Source: Lachnospiraceae bacterium (lineage in GTDB: Bacteria > Bacillota > Clostridia > Lachnospirales > Lachnospiraceae). From it: 64,000 nucleotides of DNA. Position 1 is the first letter of the stretch. Every line of letters begins with the position of its first letter. The position numbers were made by a program, and so were the translations under genes. The notes below the pieces were generated by a model, which saw only the letters and a list, made by a program, of their open reading frames with translations, was not told the origin of the DNA and made no database searches. Shown in pieces: positions 51,801 through 61,402 of this stretch. The stretch lies in NCBI GenBank assembly GCA_011959105.1, contig BLLU01000247.1:1-64000 (forward strand). The letters are read 5' to 3'.

Positions 51801-54236
51801 ATGAAGTTCGGCTATTTTGATGACGCCAACCAGGAGTACGTCATCACCACCCCCAAGACCCCGCTCCCCTGGATCAACTATCTGGGCTGCAATGAATTTT
51901 TCAGCTTAATCTCCAATACCTGCGGCGGATACACCTTTTACAAGGATGCAAAGCTGCTGCGCCTGACCCGTTACCGCTACAACAATGTACCCACGGACAT
52001 GGGAGGCAAATATTTCTACATAAAGGACGGCGGCACGGTCTGGAATCCCGGCTGGCAGCCCGCAAAAACGGAACTGGACAGCTATGAATGCCGTCACGGC
52101 ATGGGCTACAGCCGCTTCACCGGCAGCAAGGACCAGGTACAGGCCGAGGTGCTGACCTTCGTTCCCATGGGAGATAATTGCGAGGTGACCAGGCTGACCC
52201 TGAAAAACACCGGCAGCCGGGAAAAGGAACTGAAAGTTTTCTCCTATGTGGAATGGTGCCTGTGGAATGCCGATGACGATATGAAAAATTTCCAGCGGCT
52301 CTTAAGCTGCGGTGAGGTGGAGGTGGTGGGTTCCGCCATTTACCACAAGACCGAGTACCGGGAGAGGCGCAATCACTATGCGGTATACGGAGTGAACGCC
52401 CCCATTGCCGGCTTTGACACCATCCGCGACGACTTCCTGGGAGCCTACCGGGGCGCCGACAATCCGGAAGTGGTGGAACAGGGACAGTGCAAAAATACCC
52501 TGGCCAGCGGCTGGTCTCCCATCGCCTGCCAGCAGCTGGATGTGAAGCTGGCCCCCGGCGAATCCAAAACCTTTATTTTTGTACTGGGTTATATTGAGAA
52601 TCCCCAGGAAGATAAATGGGAAGCCCCCGGCATAATCAATAAAAAACCCGCTCAGGAAATGCTGGCCCGCTACGCCGCCGACGAGGATGTGGACGCCGCT
52701 TTCGCCGCCCTGAAAAACTACTGGAAAGGGCTGCTGGGCAAATATCATGTGGAATCCGGGGATGAAAAAGTCAACCGCATGGTCAACACCTGGAACCAGT
52801 ATCAGTGCATGGTCACCTTCAACATGTCCCGCTCCGCCTCCTATTACGAATCCGGCATCGGAAGGGGCATGGGCTTTCGCGACAGCTGCCAGGATCTGCT
52901 GGGCTTTGTGCATCTGATCCCCGACCGGGCCAGGGAACGTATCATTGACATTGCCTCCACGCAGTTTGAGGACGGCAGCGCTTACCACCAGTATCAGCCC
53001 CTGACCAAGAAGGGCAATTCCGACATCGGCAGCGGCTTTAACGATGATCCCCTGTGGCTGATTGCGGGCACCAGCGCCTATGTGCGGGAGACCGGAGACA
53101 TTTCCATTCTGGAGCAGATGGTTCCCTTTGACAATGATATGTCCAAGGCAACGCCCCTGATGAACCATTTAAAGAGATCCTTCGATTTCATTGTAAACCA
53201 TAAGGGTCCTCATGGGCTCCCTCTCATCGGGAGGGCGGACTGGAACGACTGCCTGAACCTGAACTGTTTCTCCGAGCATCCGGGCGAGTCCTTCCAGACT
53301 TTCGGCCCCAGCGAAGGCCCGGTGGCAGAGTCCGTGTTCATCGCAGGCATGTTTGTCAAATACGGAGAGGAATACGCCCAGCTGTGCGAACTGATGGGAG
53401 ATTCTCAGGAAGCGGCTTATGCCAGAGAGCAGGCCGCCGCCATGTATGACACCATCTTAAAGAGCGGCTGGGACGGCGACTGGTTCCTCCGGGCCTATGA
53501 CGCCTACAGCCACAAGGTGGGCTCCAGGGAGTGTGAAGAGGGCCAGATCTACATCGAGCCCCAGGGCTTCTGCGTGCTGGCCGGCGTGGGCGTGAAGGAA
53601 GGGCTGGCGGAAAAGGCCCTGGATTCCGTGAAGGAAAAGCTGGACACGGATTACGGCATTATGATCCTGCAGCCCGCCTATACCAGATATCATCTGGAAC
53701 TGGGTGAAGTCTCCTCCTATCCCCCCGGATATAAGGAAAATGCAGGGATCTTCTGCCACAACAATCCCTGGGTATCCATTGCCGAGACTGTGATCGGCCG
53801 GGGCAGCCGGGCCTTCGAGATCTATAGAAAGACCTGTCCCGCCTATGTGGAGGAGATCAGCGAGATCCACCGCACCGAACCCTATGTATATTCCCAGATG
53901 GTGGCCGGACGGGACGCCAAATTCCACGGCGAGGCCAAGAACAGCTGGCTCACCGGTACCGCCGCATGGACTTTTGCCAATATCTCCCAGTATATTCTGG
54001 GCGTATATCCCACCCACTCCGGTCTGCAGATCAATCCCTGCGTGCCAAAAGGCTTCGGAGATTTCAAACTCACCAGGGAGTATCGCGGGGCGGTGTACCA
54101 TATCCAGGTATTGAATCCCCAGGACGTGGAGAAGGGCGTAATTTCCATGACCGTGGACGGCACGGCTGTGGAAGGCAACATTATCCCCTGTCCCAAGGAT
54201 CAAAAGGAAGTAAACGTGGTAGTCACCATGGGCTAG
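51801..54236 (+). CDS. Cellobiose phosphorylase, GH94
   Basis: 811 residues from ATG 51801 (AAAGGAGAG); an ATG at 51780 lies before the site and is rejected. Family hallmarks are [43 protein letters not shown] and [10 protein letters not shown]. The catalytic acid is expected in ADWNDCLN (Asp483). [11 protein letters not shown] supports phosphate binding. The length matches known cellobiose phosphorylases. It cleaves imported cellobiose with phosphate to glucose-1-phosphate and glucose, saving one ATP. No signal peptide. Divergent from lacI. Confidence 0.93.
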   Translation: MKFGYFDDANQEYVITTPKTPLPWINYLGCNEFFSLISNTCGGYTFYKDAKLLRLTRYRYNNVPTDMGGKYFYIKDGGTVWNPGWQPAKTELDSYECRHGMGYSRFTGSKDQVQAEVLTFVPMGDNCEVTRLTLKNTGSREKELKVFSYVEWCLWNADDDMKNFQRLLSCGEVEVVGSAIYHKTEYRERRNHYAVYGVNAPIAGFDTIRDDFLGAYRGADNPEVVEQGQCKNTLASGWSPIACQQLDVKLAPGESKTFIFVLGYIENPQEDKWEAPGIINKKPAQEMLARYAADEDVDAAFAALKNYWKGLLGKYHVESGDEKVNRMVNTWNQYQCMVTFNMSRSASYYESGIGRGMGFRDSCQDLLGFVHLIPDRARERIIDIASTQFEDGSAYHQYQPLTKKGNSDIGSGFNDDPLWLIAGTSAYVRETGDISILEQMVPFDNDMSKATPLMNHLKRSFDFIVNHKGPHGLPLIGRADWNDCLNLNCFSEHPGESFQTFGPSEGPVAESVFIAGMFVKYGEEYAQLCELMGDSQEAAYAREQAAAMYDTILKSGWDGDWFLRAYDAYSHKVGSRECEEGQIYIEPQGFCVLAGVGVKEGLAEKALDSVKEKLDTDYGIMILQPAYTRYHLELGEVSSYPPGYKENAGIFCHNNPWVSIAETVIGRGSRAFEIYRKTCPAYVEEISEIHRTEPYVYSQMVAGRDAKFHGEAKNSWLTGTAAWTFANISQYILGVYPTHSGLQINPCVPKGFGDFKLTREYRGAVYHIQVLNPQDVEKGVISMTVDGTAVEGNIIPCPKDQKEVNVVVTMG

Positions 54237-54275
54237 TATATCGTTTCCTGACTATATAAAAATTTCATAAAGCTC

Positions 54276-54328
54276 TTGACTTCGGTACGAAATCATACTA
54301 TAATTCCCCATTGTATGATTTCGTACCG
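54276..54328 (+). promoter_or_regulatory. MarR-MATE promoter within a perfect 16-bp inverted repeat
   Basis: TTGACT (54276-54281), 17-bp spacer, TATAAT (54299-54304). Arms CGGTACGAAATCATAC (54283-54298) and GTATGATTTCGTACCG (54313-54328) are perfectly complementary. One arm fills the spacer and the other covers the expected start site. It is a near-certain operator for the MarR-type repressor that follows. Confidence 0.85.
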
Positions 54329-54358
54329 TTTGTATTGCATGGAATTTGGGAGGTATAA

Positions 54359-54796
54359 ATGAGCAGCCTTATATCAAGAGACATGAAGCGCTTCAATTAT
54401 CTGCTGGGTGAAATGGACGCCGCCTATCATGAGATTTCCCTGAAGCTGGGGATGTCCGACAGCGCCATGATCATCCTCTATACCATCTGTGATATAGGGG
54501 ACTGCTGTCTGCTCACCGAAATCTGTCGTCTCTCCGGCCTGAGCAAACAGACCGTGAACTCCGCTCTCCGCAAGCTGGAGGCCCAGGGAACACTCTATCT
54601 GGAGAAAGCAGGGCCCAAGGGTAAAAAAGTATGCCTGACAGAGGCCGGAAAAACGCTGGCAGAGCAGACAGCCCTGCGGCTGCTGCGGACGGAGGACGCC
54701 ATACTGGCCTCCTGGCCCCGGCAGGATGTGGAAAAATATCTGGATTTGACGGAGCGCTTTCTGAATGCCCTCAGAAAAGAAGCCGAAAAGCTATAA
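54359..54796 (+). CDS. MarR-family transcriptional regulator
   Basis: 145 residues. The winged helix is LLTEICRLSGLSKQTVNSALRKLEAQGTLYL (about 48-78), with the wing at KAGPKGKKVCLTEAGKTLAE. Start after GGGAGG. The MATE gene begins 10 bp after its stop, so it probably represses its own operon through the large inverted repeat upstream, lifting repression upon ligand binding. Confidence 0.93.
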   Translation: MSSLISRDMKRFNYLLGEMDAAYHEISLKLGMSDSAMIILYTICDIGDCCLLTEICRLSGLSKQTVNSALRKLEAQGTLYLEKAGPKGKKVCLTEAGKTLAEQTALRLLRTEDAILASWPRQDVEKYLDLTERFLNALRKEAEKL

Positions 54797-54806
54797 GGAG
54801 GAATTT

Positions 54807-56132
54807 ATGATACAACTATCCGATCACTTTGACTATAAAAGACTGCTGCGCTATACGCTGCCTTCCATCATCATGCTGGTATTCACCTCTGTCTACAGCG
54901 TGGTAGACGGCTTTTTCGTGTCCAATTTTGTAGGCAAGACCCCTTTTGCCGCCGTGAACCTGATCATGCCCGTGCTCATGATCCTGGGCTGCATAGGCTT
55001 CATGTTCGGCACCGGGGGAAGCGCGCTGATCGCCAAGACCCTGGGAGAGGGTAAATCTCAGAAAGCCCGAGAGACATTTACCCTGATCGTATGGGTATCG
55101 GCGGTCTGCGGCCTGGTGTTGGCCGTGGCGGGTATCGCCCTGCTCCGGCCTGTGGCCATGCTGCTGGGCGCCCGGGAACGGCTGCTGGAAGACTGCATCC
55201 TCTACGGCCGGGTCATATTGCTGGCGCTTCCCTTCTTTATCCTGCAATTTGAATTCCAATGCCTGTTTGCCACCGCCGGAAAGCCCAGGCTGGGTCTGGG
55301 TATCACGGTGGCAGCGGGACTGACCAATATGGCACTGGACGCACTGTTTGTGGCTATCCTTTCCTGGGGCCTGGCAGGGGCAGCAGCAGCCACCGCCTTC
55401 AGCCAGCTTGTGGGCGGACTGATTCCGCTGATATACTTTGGCCGTGAAAACACCAGCCTTCTCAGGTTCGTAAAATGTCGGTTTGACGGCAACGCCCTGT
55501 GGAAAACCTGTTCTAATGGCGCGTCCGAACTGATGGGCAATATCTCCATGTCCCTGGTGAGTATGCTCTATAATCTGCAGTTGATGAAATACGCCGGGGC
55601 GGACGGCATCGCCGCATACGGTGTACTGATGTATTTGAGTATGATCTTCCAGGCAATATTTATGGGCTATTCCGTAGGAGTCGCCCCTGTGGTAGGCTAC
55701 CACTACGGGGCACAAAACCACGGAGAACTTAAGAACCTGCTCCGGCGGAGTCTTTTGCTGGTCGGCGCTTTTTCCGCGCTGATGTTCGCCGCGGGGGAGG
55801 CCTTGGGCAGGCCCCTGTCCCTGCTTTTTGTGGGCTATGACGCCGGGCTGCTGGATATGACGATTCACGCTTTCGTCATATTCTCCTTCTCCTTTCTGTT
55901 CTCCGGCTTTACCATACTGGGCTCCTCTTTTTTCACCGCTCTGAACGATGGACTGACCTCTGCGCTAATCGCCTTTCTGCGCACCCTGGTATTACAGGTG
56001 GCCGCCATCTGTATACTGCCCGTCTTCTGGGGACTGGACGGAATCTGGTTCTCCATCATCCTGGCGGAGGTACTGGCGGTGCTGGTGACGGTTCTCTTCC
56101 TGGTGGGAAAGCGGAAGAAATACCACTATTGA
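54807..56132 (+). CDS. MATE-family efflux transporter
   Basis: 441 residues from ATG 54807 (AAGGAGG site); a longer frame starts in marR and is rejected. Twelve transmembrane helices with LLRYTLPSIIMLVFTSVYSVVDGFFV, split by Gly, and GTGGSALIAKTLGEGK. It exports toxic compounds with Na+ or H+. It is co-transcribed with marR. The 3' end runs 77 bp into the antisense rRNA/tRNA methyltransferase gene. Confidence 0.92.
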   Translation: MIQLSDHFDYKRLLRYTLPSIIMLVFTSVYSVVDGFFVSNFVGKTPFAAVNLIMPVLMILGCIGFMFGTGGSALIAKTLGEGKSQKARETFTLIVWVSAVCGLVLAVAGIALLRPVAMLLGARERLLEDCILYGRVILLALPFFILQFEFQCLFATAGKPRLGLGITVAAGLTNMALDALFVAILSWGLAGAAAATAFSQLVGGLIPLIYFGRENTSLLRFVKCRFDGNALWKTCSNGASELMGNISMSLVSMLYNLQLMKYAGADGIAAYGVLMYLSMIFQAIFMGYSVGVAPVVGYHYGAQNHGELKNLLRRSLLLVGAFSALMFAAGEALGRPLSLLFVGYDAGLLDMTIHAFVIFSFSFLFSGFTILGSSFFTALNDGLTSALIAFLRTLVLQVAAICILPVFWGLDGIWFSIILAEVLAVLVTVLFLVGKRKKYHY

Positions 56133-56937
56133 GCCTGCCCAACTGCCAGAAAGCCACGGCGCTGGCCGCCGCCACATTCAGGGAGTCCACGCCGTGGGAC
56201 ATGGGAATCCGCACCGTGTAATCGCAATCGGCAATGGTGTCTGCCGCCAGTCCGTCTCCCTCGGTTCCCAGCACGATAGCCAGGCGCTCCTCGGCCCCCA
56301 GGCGGGGATCCGCCAGGGAAACAGAATCTTCCCGAAGGGCCATGGCTGCAGTGCGAAAGCCCAGAGCGTGAAGCAGTTCCGGGTAATGAACCGATTCTAA
56401 AAAGGCCCAAGGGATCTGAAACACGGTTCCCATACTCACCCGGACGGCCCGGCGGTACAGGGGATCACTGCTGCCCGGCGTGAGCAATATACCGTCCATG
56501 CCCAGCGCCGCTGCGCTGCGGAAGACAGCCCCCACATTGGTGGGATTCATCACATTCTCCAGCACCGCCACCCGGCGCGCCCCCACACATACCTCTGCCG
56601 CCCCGGGGAGAGGTTTCCGATACATGGCGCAGAGCATTCCCCTGGTCAGCGCATAGCCGGTAATCTGTTCCAGCACTTCCCGCTCTGATACATAGACCGG
56701 AATATCCCCACAAAGGCTGATCAGTTCCCGTCCCTGTCCCTCCGCCAGCTTATGCTCCGCCAGCATGGACAGGGGCCTGTAACCGGCTTCCAGCGCCCGC
56801 CGGATGATCATGGGGCTCTCCGCGATAAACAGCCCCTGATCCGGTTCATTATAATGGCGCAGTTGTCCCTCTGAAAGCCGGGCATAGAGATCCAGTTCCG
56901 GCACATGGATATCCTTGATTTCAATAAAGTCTGTCAT
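56056..56937 (-). CDS. SpoU/TrmH-family RNA methyltransferase
   Basis: 293 residues. There is an N-terminal substrate-binding region, and the SPOUT knot is visible: VAVLENVMNPTNVGAVFRSA (motif 1), IVLGTEGDGL (motif 2) and IPMSHGVDSLNVAAASAVAF (motif 3). It makes 2'-O-methyl RNA, probably on tRNA or rRNA; the target is unknown. A Pro-rich C-terminal tail extends into the MATE gene on the opposite strand. Confidence 0.9.
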   Translation of the reverse strand: MTDFIEIKDIHVPELDLYARLSEGQLRHYNEPDQGLFIAESPMIIRRALEAGYRPLSMLAEHKLAEGQGRELISLCGDIPVYVSEREVLEQITGYALTRGMLCAMYRKPLPGAAEVCVGARRVAVLENVMNPTNVGAVFRSAAALGMDGILLTPGSSDPLYRRAVRVSMGTVFQIPWAFLESVHYPELLHALGFRTAAMALREDSVSLADPRLGAEERLAIVLGTEGDGLAADTIADCDYTVRIPMSHGVDSLNVAAASAVAFWQLGRLNSGISSAFPPGREPSPAPPVPPPG

Positions 56938-56939
56938 AT

Positions 56940-58718
56940 TTACCTCTCGAATTCCAAAACCACAAAATCCTTAAAAAATGTTTTTACCCCCAGTTCCCCA
57001 AAGTCCACTGTCAGCTTCTCTTCGTCTTCCTCCGTAACTGTACCTTCCCCATATTTCCCATGGCGGACCCGGCAGGGCAGGACCTGCGCTCCGCAGGCCT
57101 CCTGTGATTCGGTCTGCCCGCTCTCCTCATAAGACGCCGCTTCCGAAAAATCGGCCTTGGGAACCACAGGGGCATTGTCCACCCGCTCCACCAGCCCTTC
57201 GGGGATCATCTGCAGATAGCGGCTCTCGCCGCAGGCCACCCCGGGCATCCCCGGCTGGAGATAATAGGACAGTTCCAGAAAATCCCGCGCCCTGGTCATG
57301 CCCACAAAAAACAGCCGCCTTTCTTCCTCTTCCTCCTCAAAACCTGATGATCGCAGGGGGATCAGCCCATAGTTCACCCCTATGATAAACACATGGGTAA
57401 ATTCCATCCCCTTGGAGGCATGCAGGGTCATAAGCCATACCCCCGGGGCCCGGGTGGATTCCCCGCTGAGTTCCCCAGGGGATTCTACTGGAGGTTCTCC
57501 TGGGGAGAATCCCCTGGCCTGCGCCCGATTTTCCTCTTCATACAGAGGGATACCCTGTTCCTCCAGATAAGTTTCCCCGCTGTCCCGTTCTCTCCGGGTT
57601 ACTACCTGATGGGGAATCTTCTCCCGCTCAAATACATCCGCCAGAAGTTCGGCCTGGGCCTGCAATCTGTAAAATATGGCAATCTGTTCTGCCGCCACCC
57701 CGTTTTCTCTCAGGCGGCGAATCTGCTCCGCCAGATAATAGGCCTCCCCCAGGGGATCATATGCCTGGCGGATTCTGACCCGGCCTTCGCTTTCCCTGCT
57801 GCCTTTGAGTCTGTCTCCATACTGTTTGAAGCGTCCGGCGGCCTCCAGGATCCGGCGGCCGCTGCGGTAATTCATGGGCAGGGTAAGCTGCCTTGCGCCA
57901 TAGCGGTGTGCCAGCGTAAAGCAGGCGTTGATGCTGCTGCCCCGCCATCCGTAGATGATCTGATTGGGGTCCCCCACGGCAAAAAGCCGGGTGTCAGGCC
58001 CCCTGAGTGCATCCAGGAAAGCCAACTGCCGTTCATCGCTGTCCTGCACTTCGTCTATAATGATCCATTCCGGCGCAATCGGATATTTCCGAAGAAGCGT
58101 TTCGCCGTGTACCAGCAGATCCCGGAATGTCATGGTATCGCGCTGCCTCTTTTCCCGTTCCAGTACTTCCGCCAGCAGCCAGATATCATCCTGCAGCTTG
58201 TCAAGACGTTTCCCCTCCACACTGTCCCGGCCCCGATGACCCAGCCGGACCGCCGCCTCCAGCCGCTTGGGCAGCCTTGCGGGATATTTGATCCGCAGTC
58301 CCTCCCGCCTGATTAATTCCCGGGCTAATTCCAGTTCCTGCTCGGGAAGCAGCACCGTGAAGGACCGGGTATAGCCCAATTCCTCCACCGGCAGAAACTG
58401 TTTCAGGAGCCGATAAGCCACACTGTGGAAGGTACCGAAGCCCGAAAGTTCCTCCGGGGACAGACTTCCCTCCCGCTGCTCCAGCCGTCGGCGAACCTCC
58501 TCTGCAGCCTTATGAGTGAAAGTCAGTACGATCATCCGGCTGAACCGAATATTTTCCATATAGCGCAGATACAGCAGCTTCGCCACCAGCACCGTGGTCT
58601 TGCCGCTTCCCACATTGGCATTGACCACGCAGGTATGGCTGTGATCCAGCACCGCCTCTCTCTGCTCCGGATTCAGCTGCCCCAGTATCTCTTCTTCCAT
58701 CCTGTGTAAACCGCCCAT
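56940..58718 (-). CDS. UvrD/Rep-like ATP-dependent helicase
   Basis: 592 residues. Motif I is NANVGSGKTTVLVAK, Ia TFTHKAAEEVRRRL, II IIDEVQDSDERQ, III VGDPNQIIYGWRGS, V TLHASKGMEFTHV and VI LFFVGMTRARDFLEL. The size is shorter than UvrD (about 720), and 1B/2B domains are reduced. It begins by TAATG with the MrfA-like gene, so the two form a helicase operon. The substrate is DNA; role in repair is inferred. Confidence 0.92.
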   Translation of the reverse strand: MGGLHRMEEEILGQLNPEQREAVLDHSHTCVVNANVGSGKTTVLVAKLLYLRYMENIRFSRMIVLTFTHKAAEEVRRRLEQREGSLSPEELSGFGTFHSVAYRLLKQFLPVEELGYTRSFTVLLPEQELELARELIRREGLRIKYPARLPKRLEAAVRLGHRGRDSVEGKRLDKLQDDIWLLAEVLEREKRQRDTMTFRDLLVHGETLLRKYPIAPEWIIIDEVQDSDERQLAFLDALRGPDTRLFAVGDPNQIIYGWRGSSINACFTLAHRYGARQLTLPMNYRSGRRILEAAGRFKQYGDRLKGSRESEGRVRIRQAYDPLGEAYYLAEQIRRLRENGVAAEQIAIFYRLQAQAELLADVFEREKIPHQVVTRRERDSGETYLEEQGIPLYEEENRAQARGFSPGEPPVESPGELSGESTRAPGVWLMTLHASKGMEFTHVFIIGVNYGLIPLRSSGFEEEEEERRLFFVGMTRARDFLELSYYLQPGMPGVACGESRYLQMIPEGLVERVDNAPVVPKADFSEAASYEESGQTESQEACGAQVLPCRVRHGKYGEGTVTEEDEEKLTVDFGELGVKTFFKDFVVLEFER

Positions 58719-61222
58719 TACGTCCCTCCCTGCGGCCGTCCTTCCCGGGTAATCCCATGCACGCTGTCCAGCCGCTTTCTCAGCTTCTCCCGAACCGTGC
58801 TGTCCTCCCCCGTTCCCTCCCCGGCCTTATCGGAACATCGAAGGTTCTTAAGCCCCCAGAGAATCTTTGATTTGTTCAGCCGGTAATCACCAATGCAGGC
58901 AATGCATCCTCTCTCACAGCCGCATCCCGCCACCAGGGTTTCCGCCCGGCAGACTATCTCCGGCATCCGCTCATAGGCTTTCTCCGCATAGCCCAATCCC
59001 CCTGTAAATTTGTCATAGAAGTAGACAGCCACCCGGTCCTGCGCATCCTCCTGCTGCCCGACGGCATTGCCGGAGGGGATCACGCCGATATCCTCCTTCT
59101 CCGTCATGGTCAGCATCCTGGCGGCATTTTCCAGCGCATAGCACAACCCCTCAAAATGGTTGTCATACACCTGCTTCCCGCCGGCTCCTTCCCGGAGCAT
59201 ACTGCGGTATTCCCGCACCACCTCCGCAGGAAGTTCGATCCAGGCCCCTTCGGTTTCATACCGCTTTACCAGAGGCTGCGGGAGTTGGTCATTGCCAAGA
59301 TTCTGATGGTTATGAAACTGCAGCTTCTTATACATGCTGACCACATCCTCCACATGGAGTTCTCCAAAGCCTATGCAGATTTCCGGCTGTTCCTCTTCCG
59401 GGACCTGATGCCGGAGCCCTCCCTCGCTGCCCGGTATCGCTTCCCGCATATAACTGCAAGTCCGCCTCACCCGCAGCCGGCGGATATCCGTATTGCCTCC
59501 CGGCACCGTGTAGTAGTTCCCTGCAAAAGGCACGGCATAGCCGGTGCGGGTCTCTGTGTCCATATGGGTGATCTGGTATAAAACACCGCCATGCATATAG
59601 ACCGCGCCCGTATGAATCTCCCGATAGGCCTGCAGTTCATCCATCTCCGTGATCTGTTCCCCGGTCTCCCGGTGGAGCAGCTTATAGCGCCCATTGTCAA
59701 TATTGCGCAGGCTATAATCTCCCTCCGGGAAACCCTGCCCGCACCAGACAAAAAGACCTCCCTGACGGGTCAGTTCCCCCGCCTCCAGAAGCACGGGAAT
59801 AGCCTCTCCCAGATCCGGAAAAAGTTCCATATCCTGCTGCCCCAGGGGAATCTCCGCAGCCGCCGCCCGAATGTGAGCCAACTGGATCAGAAGATTATCC
59901 GGGTCGATAACAGCGCTCTCACTGCTGCCCTCAAAGAGCCAGTCCGGATTCACCGCAATGTATCGGTCAAACGGCATCTCCCGCAGGATCAGATAATTGG
60001 TGCAGCTGTGGCCGCTCCTGCCTGCCCGGCCCGTCTGCTGCCAGAAGGAAGCCTTGGTGTCGGGATATCCCACCAGCACTGTAGCATCCAGCCGCCCGAT
60101 GTCAATTCCCAGTTCCAGAGCGTTGGTAGCCACCAGCCCCAACAGTTCTCCCCGGTTCATCCGGGCCTCGATCTCTCGGCGCTCTCTGGGGGTATACCCG
60201 CCCCTGTACCCGGCGATCCGATTGACCATCAGATCCTCCGGGTGAAGCGCCCGCATCTTCCGTCCCCCTTTCCCCGTCTCCTGCCCCGTCATGTCCCATC
60301 CCTCCAGAAGGTCCCTGGTCTCCTTCAGCACGATCTCCACATTTCTTCTGGAACTGGCAAAAGCGATAAAACTGGTTCCCTTCTCCATCAGTTCCGGCAG
60401 CAGATTGGCGGCCACCTGGGCGGCGGAAGCCTGTCCGATTTCCCTGCCGTATGAATCTTCTATTTTGGGAGGCTGCAGGAACACGTACCTCCTCTCCGCT
60501 CTGGGGGCTCCGTCCCTCTCCACCTGCTCAAACGGCTCGCCGCATATCCCCCGGGCCAATTCCAGCGGATTGGCGATGGTGGCCGAACTGCACAAAAAGC
60601 GGGGACGGCTGTGATAATACCGGCATACCCGCCCAAGACGCCGGATCACATTGGCCAGATGGGAGCCGAAAGCCCCTCTGTAAGTGTGCAGTTCGTCGAT
60701 CACCACATACCGCAGATTGGCAAACAGCAGATCAAATCCGTATTTGCTGTGGTTGGGCAAAAAGGAAGCATTGATCATCTCCGGGTTGGTCAGAATGATA
60801 TTGGCATGGCGGCGAATCCGGCTGCGCTGGGCGGAGGAAGTATCTCCGTCATACACCCCTGCCGATACCCTGTCCTCCCCGAAAAATTCCAGCAGGGGCC
60901 GCAGCGCCTTGTACTGGTCGCTGGCCAGCGCCTTAGTGGGATAGATGAACAGGGCCCGGGCCCCGGGATTGCAAAGGATTTCCTGCAGCACCGGCAGCAG
61001 AAAGCCCAGCGTCTTGCCGCTGGCCGTGGAGGTGGTGATCACCACATTTTCCCCCTGCAGGGCCAGTTCAAACATCTGTGCCTGATGACTGTAAAGCCTA
61101 TCAATTCCCCTTGCTCTCAGATACTCCGCCAACTCCGGCAGCAGCGCCGCCGGGTACTCTGCATATTCCGCTGATTTAGCCGGCATTCTGCGGCTGTATA
61201 CCATCATCTTATCTATATCCAT
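58718..61222 (-). CDS. MrfA-like DEAD/DEAH helicase with DUF1998
   Basis: 834 residues from ATG 61222 (GGAGGAAG). DNA helicase motifs: TASGKTLGFLLP (I), FIYPTKALASDQ (Ia), VIDELHTYRG (II), LCSSATIANP (III), ATNALELGIDIG and QQTGRAGRSG (V, VI). The C-terminal DUF1998 has a four-Cys cluster in GCGCERGCIACIGD. This arrangement matches the mitomycin repair factor MrfA (YprA) of B. subtilis. Its usual exonuclease partner (MrfB) is absent; a UvrD-like helicase follows instead. Confidence 0.9.
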   Translation of the reverse strand: MDIDKMMVYSRRMPAKSAEYAEYPAALLPELAEYLRARGIDRLYSHQAQMFELALQGENVVITTSTASGKTLGFLLPVLQEILCNPGARALFIYPTKALASDQYKALRPLLEFFGEDRVSAGVYDGDTSSAQRSRIRRHANIILTNPEMINASFLPNHSKYGFDLLFANLRYVVIDELHTYRGAFGSHLANVIRRLGRVCRYYHSRPRFLCSSATIANPLELARGICGEPFEQVERDGAPRAERRYVFLQPPKIEDSYGREIGQASAAQVAANLLPELMEKGTSFIAFASSRRNVEIVLKETRDLLEGWDMTGQETGKGGRKMRALHPEDLMVNRIAGYRGGYTPRERREIEARMNRGELLGLVATNALELGIDIGRLDATVLVGYPDTKASFWQQTGRAGRSGHSCTNYLILREMPFDRYIAVNPDWLFEGSSESAVIDPDNLLIQLAHIRAAAAEIPLGQQDMELFPDLGEAIPVLLEAGELTRQGGLFVWCGQGFPEGDYSLRNIDNGRYKLLHRETGEQITEMDELQAYREIHTGAVYMHGGVLYQITHMDTETRTGYAVPFAGNYYTVPGGNTDIRRLRVRRTCSYMREAIPGSEGGLRHQVPEEEQPEICIGFGELHVEDVVSMYKKLQFHNHQNLGNDQLPQPLVKRYETEGAWIELPAEVVREYRSMLREGAGGKQVYDNHFEGLCYALENAARMLTMTEKEDIGVIPSGNAVGQQEDAQDRVAVYFYDKFTGGLGYAEKAYERMPEIVCRAETLVAGCGCERGCIACIGDYRLNKSKILWGLKNLRCSDKAGEGTGEDSTVREKLRKRLDSVHGITREGRPQGGT

Positions 61223-61321
61223 ATCTTCCTCCGGTAAGCAGGCCGCCGCGCACGGGCCCACGTTTCTCCCATTGTAGCATATTTCCCGGGGCTTGGAAAC
61301 AAACTATCAGCCAATGCAAAC

Positions 61322-61357
61322 CAAAAAATCCGGCGGGCAAAACAGCACCCGCCGGAT
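61322..61357 (-). terminator. Terminator of metY
   Basis: Minus-strand hairpin ATCCGGCGGG / CCCGCCGGAT with a 10-nt loop followed by TTTTTTGG, 46 bp beyond the metY stop. Confidence 0.92.
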
Positions 61358-61402
61358 CTTCCTCCGCTCTTTCAAACGGTTTGCATATGTTCCCTGTATG
61401 GA

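Noticed and set aside
52302..53168. Minus-strand 288-residue ORF inside GH94
   Set aside because: Shadow of the phosphorylase gene; no ribosome site.
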